A stretch of 64,000 bases of DNA from Legionella steigerwaltii (GTDB lineage: Bacteria; Pseudomonadota; Gammaproteobacteria; Legionellales; Legionellaceae), in NCBI RefSeq assembly GCF_001468065.1, contig NZ_LNYZ01000014.1, positions 49,999-113,998 on the forward strand, written 5' to 3'. Made by a program: the position numbers and the translations under genes. Shown here piece after piece: positions 8,827 through 17,463 of this stretch (positions are counted from its first letter, which is position 1; every line of letters begins with the position of its first letter). The notes below the pieces were generated by a model. It searched no databases and was not told the origin of the DNA. It saw nothing but the letters and a program-made list of their open reading frames with translations.

Positions 8827-9684
8827 TTAAATTTCCTTCATACCCGGCACCTTAGCTTTTAACTGGGGTGAAGAGTGTTCATTTTGGCTGTAAGATAGCC
8901 TTTGATTGACGCATTGAACAATCTGATCCAGATCATTATCCAATGGCAAAACGTGTGCCGAGTTAGCAAGCCAGTGTATTGTAGTGTTAGGTAAATGCGA
9001 AAACATCCTTTCTACTTCTTTTGAGGCAACAACCGCATCATGGGTACCTAAAAAAAGATCAATTGGACTGTTTGGTGCAACCCAAAGATGTTCACGAATC
9101 AAGGTAAACAATTCAATAAGTGCAGGAATGGGAATTCTTCTAAATGATATTTCAGCATATTTATTGGTGCAAAGGTTACCTGCTTGTCCTCGCAGCTCAC
9201 AAAATCCAAGTGTTTTCAGCAGAGTAAGAAGCTTTAGGTTCTGATTAATGTTCATCTGCAGTTTTAAAGCAGGCGCTAAAAGAAACATATGATTGAATGT
9301 AAACGTCGTACTCAACTTGCATGCTAAAAGGCCACCAAGAGATAATCCCAGAACATCTACTTTTTGGTATTCCTTAAATAGCGCTTCACACTCCAGCATG
9401 GCCCAATTGAGCCAATCTTCAGCCTTGGCTTGTGCAAAGGCCGAGATGCTTTCCGCATGTCCTGGTAATGCTGGGCAAACTAATGCATCATAATGATTTA
9501 ATTGAGGAATCAGGTAGCGATACACTGCGGGGGAGGAAGTAAACCCATGTAAAAGCAGGAGGGCATGATCTTTTTTGGGACCCTGTTGACTAATTGGCTC
9601 AAGCAGTGCCAAATCTTCCTTTTTTAAATCAAGCAGTTGTTTGCCACGACGCATATAACGAAAATCATTTTGATTAATAATCAT
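8827..9684 (-). CDS. Alpha/beta hydrolase (esterase / monoacylglycerol-lipase type)
   Basis: 285 aa. The oxyanion-hole region LLLLHGFTSSP and nucleophile elbow GLSLGG (Ser115) are intact. Candidate acid and base are the Asp in LGTHDAVV and the His in NSAHVLPLD near the C-terminus. There is no signal peptide, so it is probably cytoplasmic. It resembles carboxylesterases such as Est30 and monoacylglycerol lipases, but substrate cannot be read from sequence. The start codon has GGAATAAGAA just upstream. A run of 17 A residues (reverse strand) lies 25-41 bases upstream of the start and could alter expression by slippage. Confidence 0.88.
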   Translation of the reverse strand: MIINQNDFRYMRRGKQLLDLKKEDLALLEPISQQGPKKDHALLLLHGFTSSPAVYRYLIPQLNHYDALVCPALPGHAESISAFAQAKAEDWLNWAMLECEALFKEYQKVDVLGLSLGGLLACKLSTTFTFNHMFLLAPALKLQMNINQNLKLLTLLKTLGFCELRGQAGNLCTNKYAEISFRRIPIPALIELFTLIREHLWVAPNSPIDLFLGTHDAVVASKEVERMFSHLPNTTIHWLANSAHVLPLDNDLDQIVQCVNQRLSYSQNEHSSPQLKAKVPGMKEI

Positions 9685-9708
9685 TTCTTATTCCATTTGA
9701 TGTTGCTA

Positions 9709-9725
9709 TTTTTTTTTTTTTTTTT
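9709..9725. repeat. Homopolymer run of 17 T
   Basis: Seventeen consecutive T (A on the reverse strand), 25 bases upstream of the hydrolase start codon at 9684 and in the divergent gap before the gene at 9892. Runs of this length mutate by slipped-strand mispairing; here it falls in a promoter or 5' leader. Confidence 0.85.
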
Positions 9726-9891
9726 GCAAAGTTTTTGTAAATTATGGGTGAATATAATTCACAAAAAACGAATCCTGTTAAGATCTAGTGTATCTGAAAA
9801 TATTGAATTCGCGCTATTTATTTAAGGGCAATGTTTCTTTTGATGTGCTATCTTTAATATAATAGGTGCAGAGATTATAGAGGTTAAGATA

Positions 9892-10863
9892 ATGGGCACA
9901 GAAAAAACTCCTAAGGATCCAAAACCAGACACCAAGACTCCAGGTCCTACAAGCGACAAACCTACACCCCAACAGCCGCAGGCGATCACTCCTGACGTTT
10001 CTAAGGGGCCACAAAAGCAAACTGCTAAGAAAGAGGATAAGAAGCCTCAGCAGCAAGAGCCAGACACATCTAAGAAAAAACAGGAAGGCCAAAAAGAAGA
10101 CAGCAAGAAACCCGCCATGCAGGAGTATCTGGAGAGTCTGGGAGAGATGGTTAAGGGTATTCAAGATGATATCAATGGTGGTTTAAAAGCAGGTGCAGGA
10201 AAACTTTGGGGTAAAGCCGCAGATTCTGACTTAGGAAAAGCCCTGGGTGGCTTGAAAGATGCTGTAAAAGCAAAAGCAGGCGAACTAGTAGACGCTAAAC
10301 TAGACGAATTCAAGAAAACCGCAATAGGCAAAACGCTTACTGATGTTGCAAACACTGTGGGCTCAGTTAAAGATGCGATAACCTCTGCTCCTGGCAAATT
10401 GACTGATGCAGTGAGTGATGCACTGGTTAAAGCTATAACGGATGCTACAAAATCAGTAAGTCAAATTGGAGTCAAGAAAGAGCAGGAAAAGGCTGCAATC
10501 GAAGACGCAGAAAATGAAGACGTAGATGAAACGGTAAAAGCAGAAAATGATGAACAACAGGAAGAAGCTGTTTCGCCTGAAACAGGCTGGGGGAATTGGA
10601 GTGGTCAGTCCCTATTTGATGATGTAGAGACTGAACAACAGGAAGAAGCTGTTTCGCCTGAAACAGGCTGGGGGAATTGGGAGGGGCAGTCACTATTTGA
10701 TGATGTAGAGATGTCTGCTCCTCTTAGTACCCAAACTGCTGATCCGGAGCAATCTCTCGGATCCGTGGAGAACTATGATCAAGTTACACCTGAACAACAA
10801 ACACCAACTCCTTCTCCGGGTGTAACAGAAGAGTTAGAGGAAGGCATGACTAAAACGCTCTAA
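9892..10863 (+). CDS. Pro/Gln/Glu-rich protein with two 27-residue repeats, candidate effector
   Basis: 323 aa with no recognised family. The first about 85 residues are Pro/Lys/Gln/Thr-rich and probably disordered. Residues about 90-200 form amphipathic helices of a repeating Lys/Ala/Gly/Asp pattern (such as LGKALGGLKDAVKAKAGEL). Two nearly identical 27-residue units follow (nt 10552-10632 and 10633-10713), each containing AVSPETGWGNW and QSLFDDVE. The C-terminus is Glu-rich (VTEELEEGMTKTL), like the E-block region of many Dot/Icm translocation signals. No signal peptide or membrane segment is present. Effector status is inference; the repeat units are direct observation. Confidence 0.7.
   Translation: MGTEKTPKDPKPDTKTPGPTSDKPTPQQPQAITPDVSKGPQKQTAKKEDKKPQQQEPDTSKKKQEGQKEDSKKPAMQEYLESLGEMVKGIQDDINGGLKAGAGKLWGKAADSDLGKALGGLKDAVKAKAGELVDAKLDEFKKTAIGKTLTDVANTVGSVKDAITSAPGKLTDAVSDALVKAITDATKSVSQIGVKKEQEKAAIEDAENEDVDETVKAENDEQQEEAVSPETGWGNWSGQSLFDDVETEQQEEAVSPETGWGNWEGQSLFDDVEMSAPLSTQTADPEQSLGSVENYDQVTPEQQTPTPSPGVTEELEEGMTKTL
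10552..10713 (+). repeat. In-frame tandem duplication, 2 x 81 bp
   Basis: Two adjacent 81-bp units inside the gene at 9892 (10552-10632 and 10633-10713) differ at only a few bases. The length is a multiple of three, so the frame is kept. Each unit encodes one acidic GWGNW-containing segment. Confidence 0.93.
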
Positions 10864-10892
10864 CGAATTAATTTCTAATAATAAATACCAAT

Positions 10893-10975
10893 GTAGCCTG
10901 GGTGTAGCGTAGCGAAACCCAGGGAAATCAACCAAGGAAAACCCGGGTTACGGCTTGCGCCTTCACCCAGGCTAC
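10893..10975. repeat. GTAGCCTGGGT palindrome, copy 4
   Basis: 83-bp inverted repeat. Its right half (from CCCGGGTTACGGCTTGCG to the end) is identical to that of copy 5, showing that these two were duplicated together with the adjacent guaC segment. Confidence 0.9.
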
Positions 10976-10989
10976 AATGGATGAAGGTA

Positions 10990-11136
10990 TTCTCTTAATT
11001 TCCACTCAATAATTTATGCGGTAAGCTTTCAATGCGACCGGCTTGGGTGACTACTACGTAGTTTAACTTGCGTTGCAGTTCGCTGATTGTATCAGCGCCA
11101 ATATAAGTCAGACCGGATCTTAAAACCTACGATGTC
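10990..11136 (-). pseudogene. Duplicated fragment of the guaC 3' end
   Basis: About 147 bases match 11242-11390, the last about 48 codons and stop of guaC, with scattered substitutions and a 2-base deletion (near 11124) that breaks the frame. The fragment has no start. It lies in the same orientation as guaC and is separated from it by palindrome copy 5, so it arose by tandem duplication of palindrome plus gene end. Confidence 0.9.
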
Positions 11137-11152
11137 AGTAAATGTAGTAAAT

Positions 11153-11236
11153 GTAGCCTGGGTGAAGCGAAGCGTAACCCGGGGGAGTCCCCATTCGGAA
11201 CCCCCGGGTTACGGCTTGCGCCTTCACCCAGGCTAC
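11153..11236. repeat. GTAGCCTGGGT palindrome, copy 5
   Basis: 84-bp copy between the guaC remnant and guaC itself, 10 bases beyond the guaC stop. The left arm has a CCCGGGGGAGTCC segment not shared with copy 4; the right arm is shared. Confidence 0.9.
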
Positions 11237-11246
11237 AAATGTTCTC

Positions 11247-12263
11247 TTAATTTCCACTCAACAATTTATGCGGTAAGCTTTCAATGCGGCCGGCTTGGGT
11301 GACTACTACGTAGTTTAACTTGCGTTGCAGTTCGCTGATTGTGTCCGCACCGGCATAAGTTAGGCCGGATCTTAAACCACCTACGATGTCCGCAATAATT
11401 GCGTCTGGATTGTCTTTGAAGGGCACTTCAGTGGCCACGCCTTCAGCAGTTTTCCATTCATGCATTTGTCCTAAGAAGTTTTCCTGGGCTTCTTTGGATG
11501 CCATGCCACGGTAACGCTTCACTTTAGTACCATCTTGTTTTTGAATGACTTCCCCAGGCGTTGGCGAGGTACCTGCTAACATACCGCCTATCATCACAAA
11601 ATCAGCACCAAAGGCTAATGCTTTGACGATATCTCCTGAGGTTCTAATGCCGCCATCAGCAACAACAGAGCGATCAGAGCGTGAACAATCCTGAATGCAG
11701 GTTAACATGGGGACGCCAAAACCTGTTTTAATGCGAGTACTGCATACTGAACCACCGCCAATACCTGCTTTAATGATGTCCGCACCACAGGAAGCAAGAT
11801 AATCTGCACCTGCATAGGTGGCAACATTTCCAGCCATAATACAGCGATCAGCAAGTAGATGGCGTAAGCTTTTTAGCGTTTTACCTACGTATTTAGCATG
11901 GGCATGAGCTACATCCACACAGAAAAAATCAGCACCTGCATCACGTAATGCTTCTGCTCTTTCTAATTCAGCAGGAGTACAACCCACTGAGACAAAAACT
12001 TTATTTTGGCACTTTTTAAATTCTTTAATGTTTTCTTCGACGGTCATAAAGCGGTGTAAGGCGCCCATAGCACCTTTAGAGCTCATGAAATTAGCCATAG
12101 TACTCTCAGTAATCGTATCCATATTGGAACTGATTACAGGAAGTTCCAGGGTTAGCTTACCCAGTCTGTCACTACTTGTGGTTTCTACTACTCTTCTTGA
12201 TTCGTGGTGGTTGTATGAAGGAACAAGTAGAACGTCATCAAAGGTGATGGCTTGATCGGTCAT
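11247..12263 (-). CDS. guaC: GMP reductase (IMPDH/GMPR family, no CBS domains)
   Basis: Converts GMP to IMP with NADPH in purine salvage. The 338-aa TIM-barrel protein has the family loop [11 protein letters not shown] with catalytic Cys174 and the phosphate-binding [10 protein letters not shown]. No CBS pair is inserted and the length matches GMP reductases (about 340 aa) rather than IMP dehydrogenases (about 490 aa). The C-terminal [12 protein letters not shown] resembles the GMPR motif with SEGK..EVPFKG. A CBS-less IMP dehydrogenase is a less likely alternative. AGGATTT precedes the start codon. The 3' end has been partly duplicated downstream. Confidence 0.87.
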   Translation of the reverse strand: MTDQAITFDDVLLVPSYNHHESRRVVETTSSDRLGKLTLELPVISSNMDTITESTMANFMSSKGAMGALHRFMTVEENIKEFKKCQNKVFVSVGCTPAELERAEALRDAGADFFCVDVAHAHAKYVGKTLKSLRHLLADRCIMAGNVATYAGADYLASCGADIIKAGIGGGSVCSTRIKTGFGVPMLTCIQDCSRSDRSVVADGGIRTSGDIVKALAFGADFVMIGGMLAGTSPTPGEVIQKQDGTKVKRYRGMASKEAQENFLGQMHEWKTAEGVATEVPFKDNPDAIIADIVGGLRSGLTYAGADTISELQRKLNYVVVTQAGRIESLPHKLLSGN

Positions 12264-12284
12264 GGTAAATCCTTAAAGTACATA

Positions 12285-12548
12285 GGTTCTGTTTCCATTT
12301 CTACTATCTTAGCCAAACTGTTCTGATTTTCTGCGCTCCGATGCGCACATACTCTGTGTATGCTGCGCTTCGGTACTCGAAAATCAAGCCATTTTGGCTC
12401 AAGCTAGCGAAGTGGAAACAGACCCTGCCTCTTGGTCAAACTGCCCTGATTTTCTGCGTTTCGATGCGCACATACTCCGTGTATACTGCGCTTCGGTACT
12501 CGAAAATCACGCCATTTTGACTCAAGCTAGCGAAATTTAAACAGGCCC
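12285..12548. repeat. Tandem pair of about 123-bp imperfect palindromes
   Basis: Two units with a period of 123 bases (for example AAACTG at 12315 and 12438). Each is itself an imperfect palindrome: GATTTTCTGCG on the left faces CGAAAATC on the right around the core GCGCACATACTC / GTGTATGCTGCGC. Flanking CTGTTTCCA and TGGAAACAG of the first unit are also reverse complements. The block fills the gap between phoH-like and guaC (both on the reverse strand). Confidence 0.88.
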
Positions 12549-12550
12549 TA

Positions 12551-13951
12551 CTATAAATGTTCCGCAGCATAAAATGCAAGTCTTGAGCGTTCCCCACGTG
12601 TTAGGCTCATATGGGCGCTATGTTCCCAGTGTTTAAAGCGATCAACTGCAAAAGTTAACCCTGAAGTCGTTTCACTCAAATATGGGGTATCTATTTGTTT
12701 GATATCACCAAGACAAATAATTTTAGATCCAGGGCCTGCACGTGTAACCAAAGTCTTTATTTGTTTTGGGGTTAAGTTTTGAGCCTCATCAATGATGATG
12801 TAACGATTTAAAAAGGTGCGGCCACGCATGAAGTTCAAAGAACGGATTTTAATTTTATTTTGCAATAAGTCTTGCGTTGCGCCACGTCCAAAAGTACCAC
12901 CCACTTGTGAACTGTGTAGAACCTCTAAGTTATCCATTAACGCGCCCATCCACGGGGTCATTTTTTCTTCTTCAGTTCCTGGAAGGAACCCAATGTCTTC
13001 GCCTACAGGGATCGTCACACGGGTCATTAAAATCTCTGAGTAACGGTTTTGATCCAAGACTTGGGTTAACCCTGCAGCAATTGTGAGTAATGTTTTTCCT
13101 GTTCCTGCAGGACCTTGTAGGCTGACAAAATCGATATCCGGATCCATAAGCAGGTTTAGGGAGAAGTTTTGTTCACGATTTTTAGCATGAATTCCCCATA
13201 CAGAATGTTTTGTATAATCACGGACTAACTGAATTACTGCATGATCACTTTCCAAATTTTTCACGATGGCTTGGAACTGATCATCTTCGGTGCTGATGCA
13301 ATCATTGGGGTTCCATTGATTGATTAATGGCCCCATTACTTTATAAAAGGTTTTGCCGCTTTCTTGCCATGACTCCATATCTTTAGCATGGGTATCCCAG
13401 AAATTATTATCCAGAATGTGTAAGCCTCTGTGCAACAGATTGACATCATCAAGTACCTGATCACTGTAATAATCTTCTGCAAGAATTCCTAGTATTCCAG
13501 CTTTAATACGCAAGTTAATGTCTTTTGACACAATAATTACTTGCTTTTTCCCCGCATGTTTTTTTTGTAAACCCAAAGCAGTAGCAAGAATTGTATTGTC
13601 TACTTTATGTCCGGGAAGAGTCGATGGGACAACCTGGTCGAATTCATCCGTTTGAAAAAATAACTTTCCGCTGCACTTTTTTTTATCTGAGTGTAAATAA
13701 TTGGGTATTTCCAATCCGGAGACAATTTGTTCATGAGAGGAATTACTCATGAGCTCCACCAACATTCGGTTGGTTTGGCGCACGTTACGTGCTACTTCTG
13801 ATGTACCCATTTTATGATTGTCTAATTCTTCCAGCACAACCATTGGCAAATAGATATCATGCTCTTCAAAATGATAGATGGCTGTAGGATCATGCATTAA
13901 AATATTGGTATCAAGTACAAACAGTTTCCGACGGGTATTGCTATTATCCAT
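12551..13951 (-). CDS. PIN-PhoH fusion protein (PhoH2-type RNase/ATPase)
   Basis: 466 aa. The N-terminal about 150 residues form a PIN nuclease domain (FVLDTNILMHDP with Asp14, then VVLEELD and DNTILATA acidic residues). The C-terminal half is a PhoH ATPase with Walker A GPAGTGKT at 280-287 and Walker B IIIDEAQN near 385. PIN-PhoH proteins unwind and cleave RNA in an ATP-dependent way in characterised relatives. Length is normal for the class. The gene is isolated: a palindrome lies upstream at 13980 and the tandem palindromes downstream. Confidence 0.93.
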   Translation of the reverse strand: MDNSNTRRKLFVLDTNILMHDPTAIYHFEEHDIYLPMVVLEELDNHKMGTSEVARNVRQTNRMLVELMSNSSHEQIVSGLEIPNYLHSDKKKCSGKLFFQTDEFDQVVPSTLPGHKVDNTILATALGLQKKHAGKKQVIIVSKDINLRIKAGILGILAEDYYSDQVLDDVNLLHRGLHILDNNFWDTHAKDMESWQESGKTFYKVMGPLINQWNPNDCISTEDDQFQAIVKNLESDHAVIQLVRDYTKHSVWGIHAKNREQNFSLNLLMDPDIDFVSLQGPAGTGKTLLTIAAGLTQVLDQNRYSEILMTRVTIPVGEDIGFLPGTEEEKMTPWMGALMDNLEVLHSSQVGGTFGRGATQDLLQNKIKIRSLNFMRGRTFLNRYIIIDEAQNLTPKQIKTLVTRAGPGSKIICLGDIKQIDTPYLSETTSGLTFAVDRFKHWEHSAHMSLTRGERSRLAFYAAEHL

Positions 13952-13979
13952 AAAAAATTCACCTTGTGATTAAAAACAT

Positions 13980-14064
13980 GTAGCCTGGGTGAGGGCGTAG
14001 CCGTAACCCGGGGTAAGTGGTGAGAAAATTTCCCGGGTTACGGCTACGCCTTCACCCAGGCTAC
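13980..14064. repeat. GTAGCCTGGGT palindrome, copy 6
   Basis: 85-bp copy with ends GTAGCCTGGGTGAGGGCGTA and TACGCCTTCACCCAGGCTAC, between bcp and the PIN-PhoH gene. Confidence 0.9.
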
Positions 14065-14119
14065 AATTATTTGATTGCTTCCTTCATTCTGCTTAGGGGA
14101 TGAGACTCAGTCAAGAATT

Positions 14120-14572
14120 TTATTTTAATGTACTGAGTATTTCATCGACATGACCTTTGACACTTACTTTTCGCCATTCTTTGCTTAATTTTCCCTGAGG
14201 GTCAATGATGAATGTGCTGCGTTCGATTCCGCGCACTTGTTTCCCATACATGGATTTCATTTTAATCACATCAAACAATTGGCATATGTGTTCGTCTTGA
14301 TCACTAATAAGTTCGAAAGGAAAGTTTTGTTTGGCTTTAAAATTCTCATGTGATTTCAAACTGTCGCGAGAAATTCCAAATATCTGGGTATTTAATTTTT
14401 GGAACTGAGGATATGCATCACGAAAATCCTGTCCTTCTGTAGTACAACCTGGTGTTGCATCCTTAGGATAAAAATAAAGGACGACATATTGTCCTCGATA
14501 ATCATGCAGGCGCGCATTGAGTCCACTCGTTGCCGCGAAAGCAAAATCGGGTATGGAGTCACCTATATTCAT
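14120..14572 (-). CDS. bcp: Thioredoxin-dependent peroxiredoxin, BCP type
   Basis: Reduces hydrogen peroxide and organic peroxides. From the ATG at 14572 the protein is 150 aa and begins [10 protein letters not shown], like known Bcp/PrxQ proteins; the longer in-frame reading to 14620 adds residues inside smpB and is rejected. The peroxidatic motif PKDATPGCTTEG places Cys43. The Cys five positions later, used as resolving Cys in E. coli Bcp, is absent (GQDF instead), so it may work as a 1-Cys enzyme or use another thiol. The ATG overlaps the smpB stop by one base (TAATG), which indicates translational coupling in a trhO-smpB-bcp run. Confidence 0.93.
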   Translation of the reverse strand: MNIGDSIPDFAFAATSGLNARLHDYRGQYVVLYFYPKDATPGCTTEGQDFRDAYPQFQKLNTQIFGISRDSLKSHENFKAKQNFPFELISDQDEHICQLFDVIKMKSMYGKQVRGIERSTFIIDPQGKLSKEWRKVSVKGHVDEILSTLK

Positions 14573-15048
14573 TAATCTCTCCCTGTTTTTTTCATTATGC
14601 GCGAACGATCTCTTTGCCATTCACGATCTTTAATGGAGTCTCGTTTATCATGCTCCTTTTTACCTTTGGCCAGAGCAATTTTTATTTTTATGTTATTTTT
14701 TTTCCAATATAAAGAAAGTGGAACTATAGTATAGCCTTGACGTTCAACACTTCCGATGAGGTGATTCAATTCTTTTTTATTTAACAGCAGCTTACGCGTA
14801 CGTATCGGGTCAGGGATAGAATGAGTCGAGGCAGTGATAAGCGGTTGAATCTGCGCACCCAGTAAAAAGGCTTCGCTGTTTTTGATAATAATATGCGCAT
14901 CAGATAAATTTATTTTTCCTGCGCGCAAGCTTTTGACTTCCCAGCCCTCAAGTACGAGGCCCGCTTCGTATTGATCTTCAATAAAATAGTTGAAGCCTGC
15001 TTTGCGATTCATCACTATGGTTGAATCGGATTGTTTTTTGTTAGTCAT
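14572..15048 (-). CDS. smpB: SsrA-binding protein
   Basis: Binds tmRNA and delivers it to stalled ribosomes for trans-translation. The 158-aa protein has the SmpB beta-barrel core ([20 protein letters not shown], then [13 protein letters not shown]) and the basic C-terminal tail ([18 protein letters not shown]) that enters the empty A site. Length is typical. It lies two bases downstream of trhO and overlaps bcp by one base, so the three genes probably share one transcript. The tmRNA gene itself is not visible in the window. Confidence 0.97.
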   Translation of the reverse strand: MTNKKQSDSTIVMNRKAGFNYFIEDQYEAGLVLEGWEVKSLRAGKINLSDAHIIIKNSEAFLLGAQIQPLITASTHSIPDPIRTRKLLLNKKELNHLIGSVERQGYTIVPLSLYWKKNNIKIKIALAKGKKEHDKRDSIKDREWQRDRSRIMKKTGRD

Positions 15049-15050
15049 AT

Positions 15051-15818
15051 TTATTCTTTGACGCGATCGTGTTTGTAATCCAGTGGTAATTGAGGATAGA
15101 CTCGATTTAATTGATCATCAACTGCGACGCGATTATCAAAAACAAAACATTGTCCTTCCCAGAGCGATTTTTCTTTGGGCATTTTTTCAATATAGTTGAG
15201 AATGCCATCATGCAAATGATAGACATTTTCAAAACCCAAGTCTTTTAAATAAGCAGTGGATTTTTCGCAGCGTATCCCACCCGTGCAAAACATAGCAATT
15301 TTTTTATCTTTTTTATCGCTCAACTGTTCACGCACATATTGGGGAAAATCACGAAAATTCTCTGTAGTGGGGTTGATGGCATTTTTGAATGTACCCAATT
15401 CAAATTCATAATCATTACGGGTATCAATTAACACCACATCAGGATCTTGAATTAATTCGTTCCACTCTTCAGGACTCAGATAAGTACCCACAGTTTTCAG
15501 CGGGTCAACATTATTAATGCCCATAGTTACGATTTCTTTGCGAAGTTTGACCTTAGATTTTTCAAAGGGATTTTCTTTATCAAAAGTTTCTTTAAATCTT
15601 AAATCAGCCAAACGCTCATCTTGACGGATGAATTGATAAAATAGATCCATTTGTTCACGCGTGCCGGCAAAACTTCCATTGATTCCTTCAGAGGCCAGTA
15701 TAATCGTTCCCTTGATTTTGATTTCATGCATTTGAGCAAGCAAAGGCTCACGCATTGTTTCAAAATCTTCTAAGGAAACAAATTTATAAAATGAAGCAAT
15801 CACTATTTCGTTCATCAT
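15051..15818 (-). CDS. trhO: tRNA uridine(34) hydroxylase, rhodanese-like
   Basis: TrhO (formerly YceA/UPF0176) makes 5-hydroxyuridine at position 34 of certain tRNAs, an oxygen-dependent step. I start at the ATG at 15818 (255 aa), which has AGGT six bases upstream; the frame is open to 15851. The N-terminal acylphosphatase-like region is followed by a rhodanese domain whose active loop is [11 protein letters not shown] with the catalytic Cys. The linker [16 protein letters not shown] is the usual rhodanese entry. First gene of the run with smpB and bcp. Confidence 0.92.
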   Translation of the reverse strand: MMNEIVIASFYKFVSLEDFETMREPLLAQMHEIKIKGTIILASEGINGSFAGTREQMDLFYQFIRQDERLADLRFKETFDKENPFEKSKVKLRKEIVTMGINNVDPLKTVGTYLSPEEWNELIQDPDVVLIDTRNDYEFELGTFKNAINPTTENFRDFPQYVREQLSDKKDKKIAMFCTGGIRCEKSTAYLKDLGFENVYHLHDGILNYIEKMPKEKSLWEGQCFVFDNRVAVDDQLNRVYPQLPLDYKHDRVKE

Positions 15819-15977
15819 ACTACCTGAAAAATAACCAAAAATAATCGACAAAAATTACCATTTACACAGAATTTAATCAATAGGCTTGAATTAAATGCAC
15901 CCTATGTTTCGTTTAAATGTGAAGCAAAAGTTAACTAAATGCGTTGACAAAAACTAACCAGCGATCATACTGTTATA

Positions 15978-16047
15978 TACCCGAGAAACTTTGAAATGCT
16001 AAGTTTGGGATGACTGATTAAAATAGCATTTTGAAGTTTCTTGGGTA
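15978..16047. repeat. Inverted repeat TACCCGAGAAACTT...AAGTTTCTTGGGTA
   Basis: Left arm 15978-16001 and right arm 16024-16047 are near-perfect reverse complements over 24 bases (core GAAACTT, GAAATGCTA) around a 22-base spacer. It lies in the divergent gap between trhO and the lipase. A third palindrome family in the window; single copy here. Confidence 0.8.
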
Positions 16048-16099
16048 GATACCAAAGCTATCTGTGTTTTTCTTTCTGCTGGCTTTATAAGGAGATAAT

Positions 16100-17398
16100 A
16101 TGGCACATTACATTCGGAAGTTGCGTTGGTTCTTTATCCTTTGTTTCTTTGTCCCGGTCATGAGTTTTGCCGCCATTCCCGTAAAAACTATGGTTGTTTT
16201 TGGCGACAGTTTATCCGATACAGGGAATACTACCCATTTACTTAAAAGTTTACGTCAGGAAGAAAATCCTGCTTTTTTAGTAGCGCCTTTTAAAGCATTT
16301 GTACTCAATAAGATGGTTGAGTTTGCTGAAGAATATTATGTACCACAAATGGTTTTGGATTCAGGAATCGCGGTAGTTACCGATTTCTTTGATAATCAAT
16401 TGGCACCCTACATTGCCAATTTAGTCAGTAAAATTAAATTGGTGCCTGTGTTACCAGGAAAACCATACTGGAATGCACGTTTCTCTAATGGTCTGGTATG
16501 GAATGAATATTTAGCAAAAATGCTTTCCATTTCTTCTGAAGACGAAGAAGTTTATTTGAACCGTGCTTTTGGCGGAAGCTGGGCAGCAACTTATGATTAT
16601 CAACTGACCGTATGGAATTTAATTCGCCATCCATTAGGAACAATCAAAAATCTGATTGTAGGTAAATTGGTTCCACCCAGCCTTGGCTTAACGGTACAAG
16701 CGTATTTGCTGGAACATCCAAAATTAAGTGATGAAACCGTATTTTTTATTTTCACAGGCAGTAATGATTACATTAATGTCTTGTTCTTTGAAGATAATTA
16801 CAACACAGAAGTGATGAGTACCTATGTTGATAACGTTCTATCAGGTGCTGGTTCTGCTGTGATGAAATTAATGCAAGCCGGTGCACGTCGTTTTGTGATT
16901 ATGGGACTGCCTCGCATAGGAGACACTCCTCGCCTGGTGCAAACCACTGATAGAGAAGTTTTGAATAATGCAATTGATATGCATAATGAGCGTCTTCAAA
17001 ATCGTATGAAAGAATGGGCAAAGATCTATCCTGACTCTAATTTTCTTTACATCGATATGGGCGATTATTTATCACGCGCTTTAAAAAACCCAGAAACTTA
17101 TGGATTTACTAATACGACTGAAGCATGTATTGATGTGAAGCTTCCTATGTATGATTCATTCCGCAACTCACCTTTTGCGAATAACTATGTATTACGTTAT
17201 GCACAAGTACTTCAGTACAGGGATGCGAGTTTTGCGGCTGGGGATACAAACTATCATGTATGCAATACTCCTGATAGTTATTTATTCTGGGATGAAATTC
17301 ATCCAAGCACCCGTGCCCATGGGCTACTTGCTTTTGAAGTGTGTAAGGCTATGAAATATCACGGATATGACGTAACCTGTCAAAATCCTATGGAATAA
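16100..17398 (+). CDS. plaC: Secreted GDSL (SGNH) phospholipase/acyltransferase, PlaC-like
   Basis: 432 aa with a signal peptide (hydrophobic 10-24, cleavage near SFA-A). SGNH block I is VVFGDSLSDTGN with nucleophile Ser37. Block III is FIFTGSNDY and block V is WDEIHPSTRAHG, with Asp398 and His401 completing the triad. In Legionella this family comprises PlaA, PlaC and PlaD, which are lysophospholipases or glycerophospholipid:cholesterol acyltransferases; the length here is close to PlaC. The choice of PlaC over PlaD is a judgement from length. GGAG lies nine bases before the ATG. The gene is monocistronic with its own terminator-like hairpin at 17431. Confidence 0.82.
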   Translation: MAHYIRKLRWFFILCFFVPVMSFAAIPVKTMVVFGDSLSDTGNTTHLLKSLRQEENPAFLVAPFKAFVLNKMVEFAEEYYVPQMVLDSGIAVVTDFFDNQLAPYIANLVSKIKLVPVLPGKPYWNARFSNGLVWNEYLAKMLSISSEDEEVYLNRAFGGSWAATYDYQLTVWNLIRHPLGTIKNLIVGKLVPPSLGLTVQAYLLEHPKLSDETVFFIFTGSNDYINVLFFEDNYNTEVMSTYVDNVLSGAGSAVMKLMQAGARRFVIMGLPRIGDTPRLVQTTDREVLNNAIDMHNERLQNRMKEWAKIYPDSNFLYIDMGDYLSRALKNPETYGFTNTTEACIDVKLPMYDSFRNSPFANNYVLRYAQVLQYRDASFAAGDTNYHVCNTPDSYLFWDEIHPSTRAHGLLAFEVCKAMKYHGYDVTCQNPME

Positions 17399-17430
17399 AT
17401 TTATTGTGAGTCGCTAGGGTTTTTCTAGTG

Positions 17431-17463
17431 TAGCCTGGGTGGGTAACCCAGGCTTTCTTTTTG
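17431..17463 (+). terminator. Terminator derived from a shortened GTAGCCTGGGT palindrome
   Basis: AGCCTGGGT and ACCCAGGCT form a 9-bp stem with a 5-base loop, followed by TTCTTTTT. It is the ends-only version of the longer palindromes elsewhere and sits 33 bases after the lipase stop, showing how the family can serve as a terminator. Confidence 0.75.

Larger units (their letters stand above)
10864..11246. other. Gene-free stretch: two palindromes around a guaC remnant
   Basis: 383 bases with no intact gene. It contains, in order, palindrome copy 4, a 147-bp broken copy of the guaC 3' end, and palindrome copy 5, which adjoins the real guaC stop. All three have their own entries. Confidence 0.85.

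Noticed and set aside
11087..11302. Forward frame across the guaC remnant and palindrome
   Set aside because: Antisense to the guaC fragment and guaC; produced by the palindrome sequence.
12285..12548. Considered as a CRISPR-like array
   Set aside because: Only two units, no spacers, each unit a long palindrome, and no cas genes nearby.
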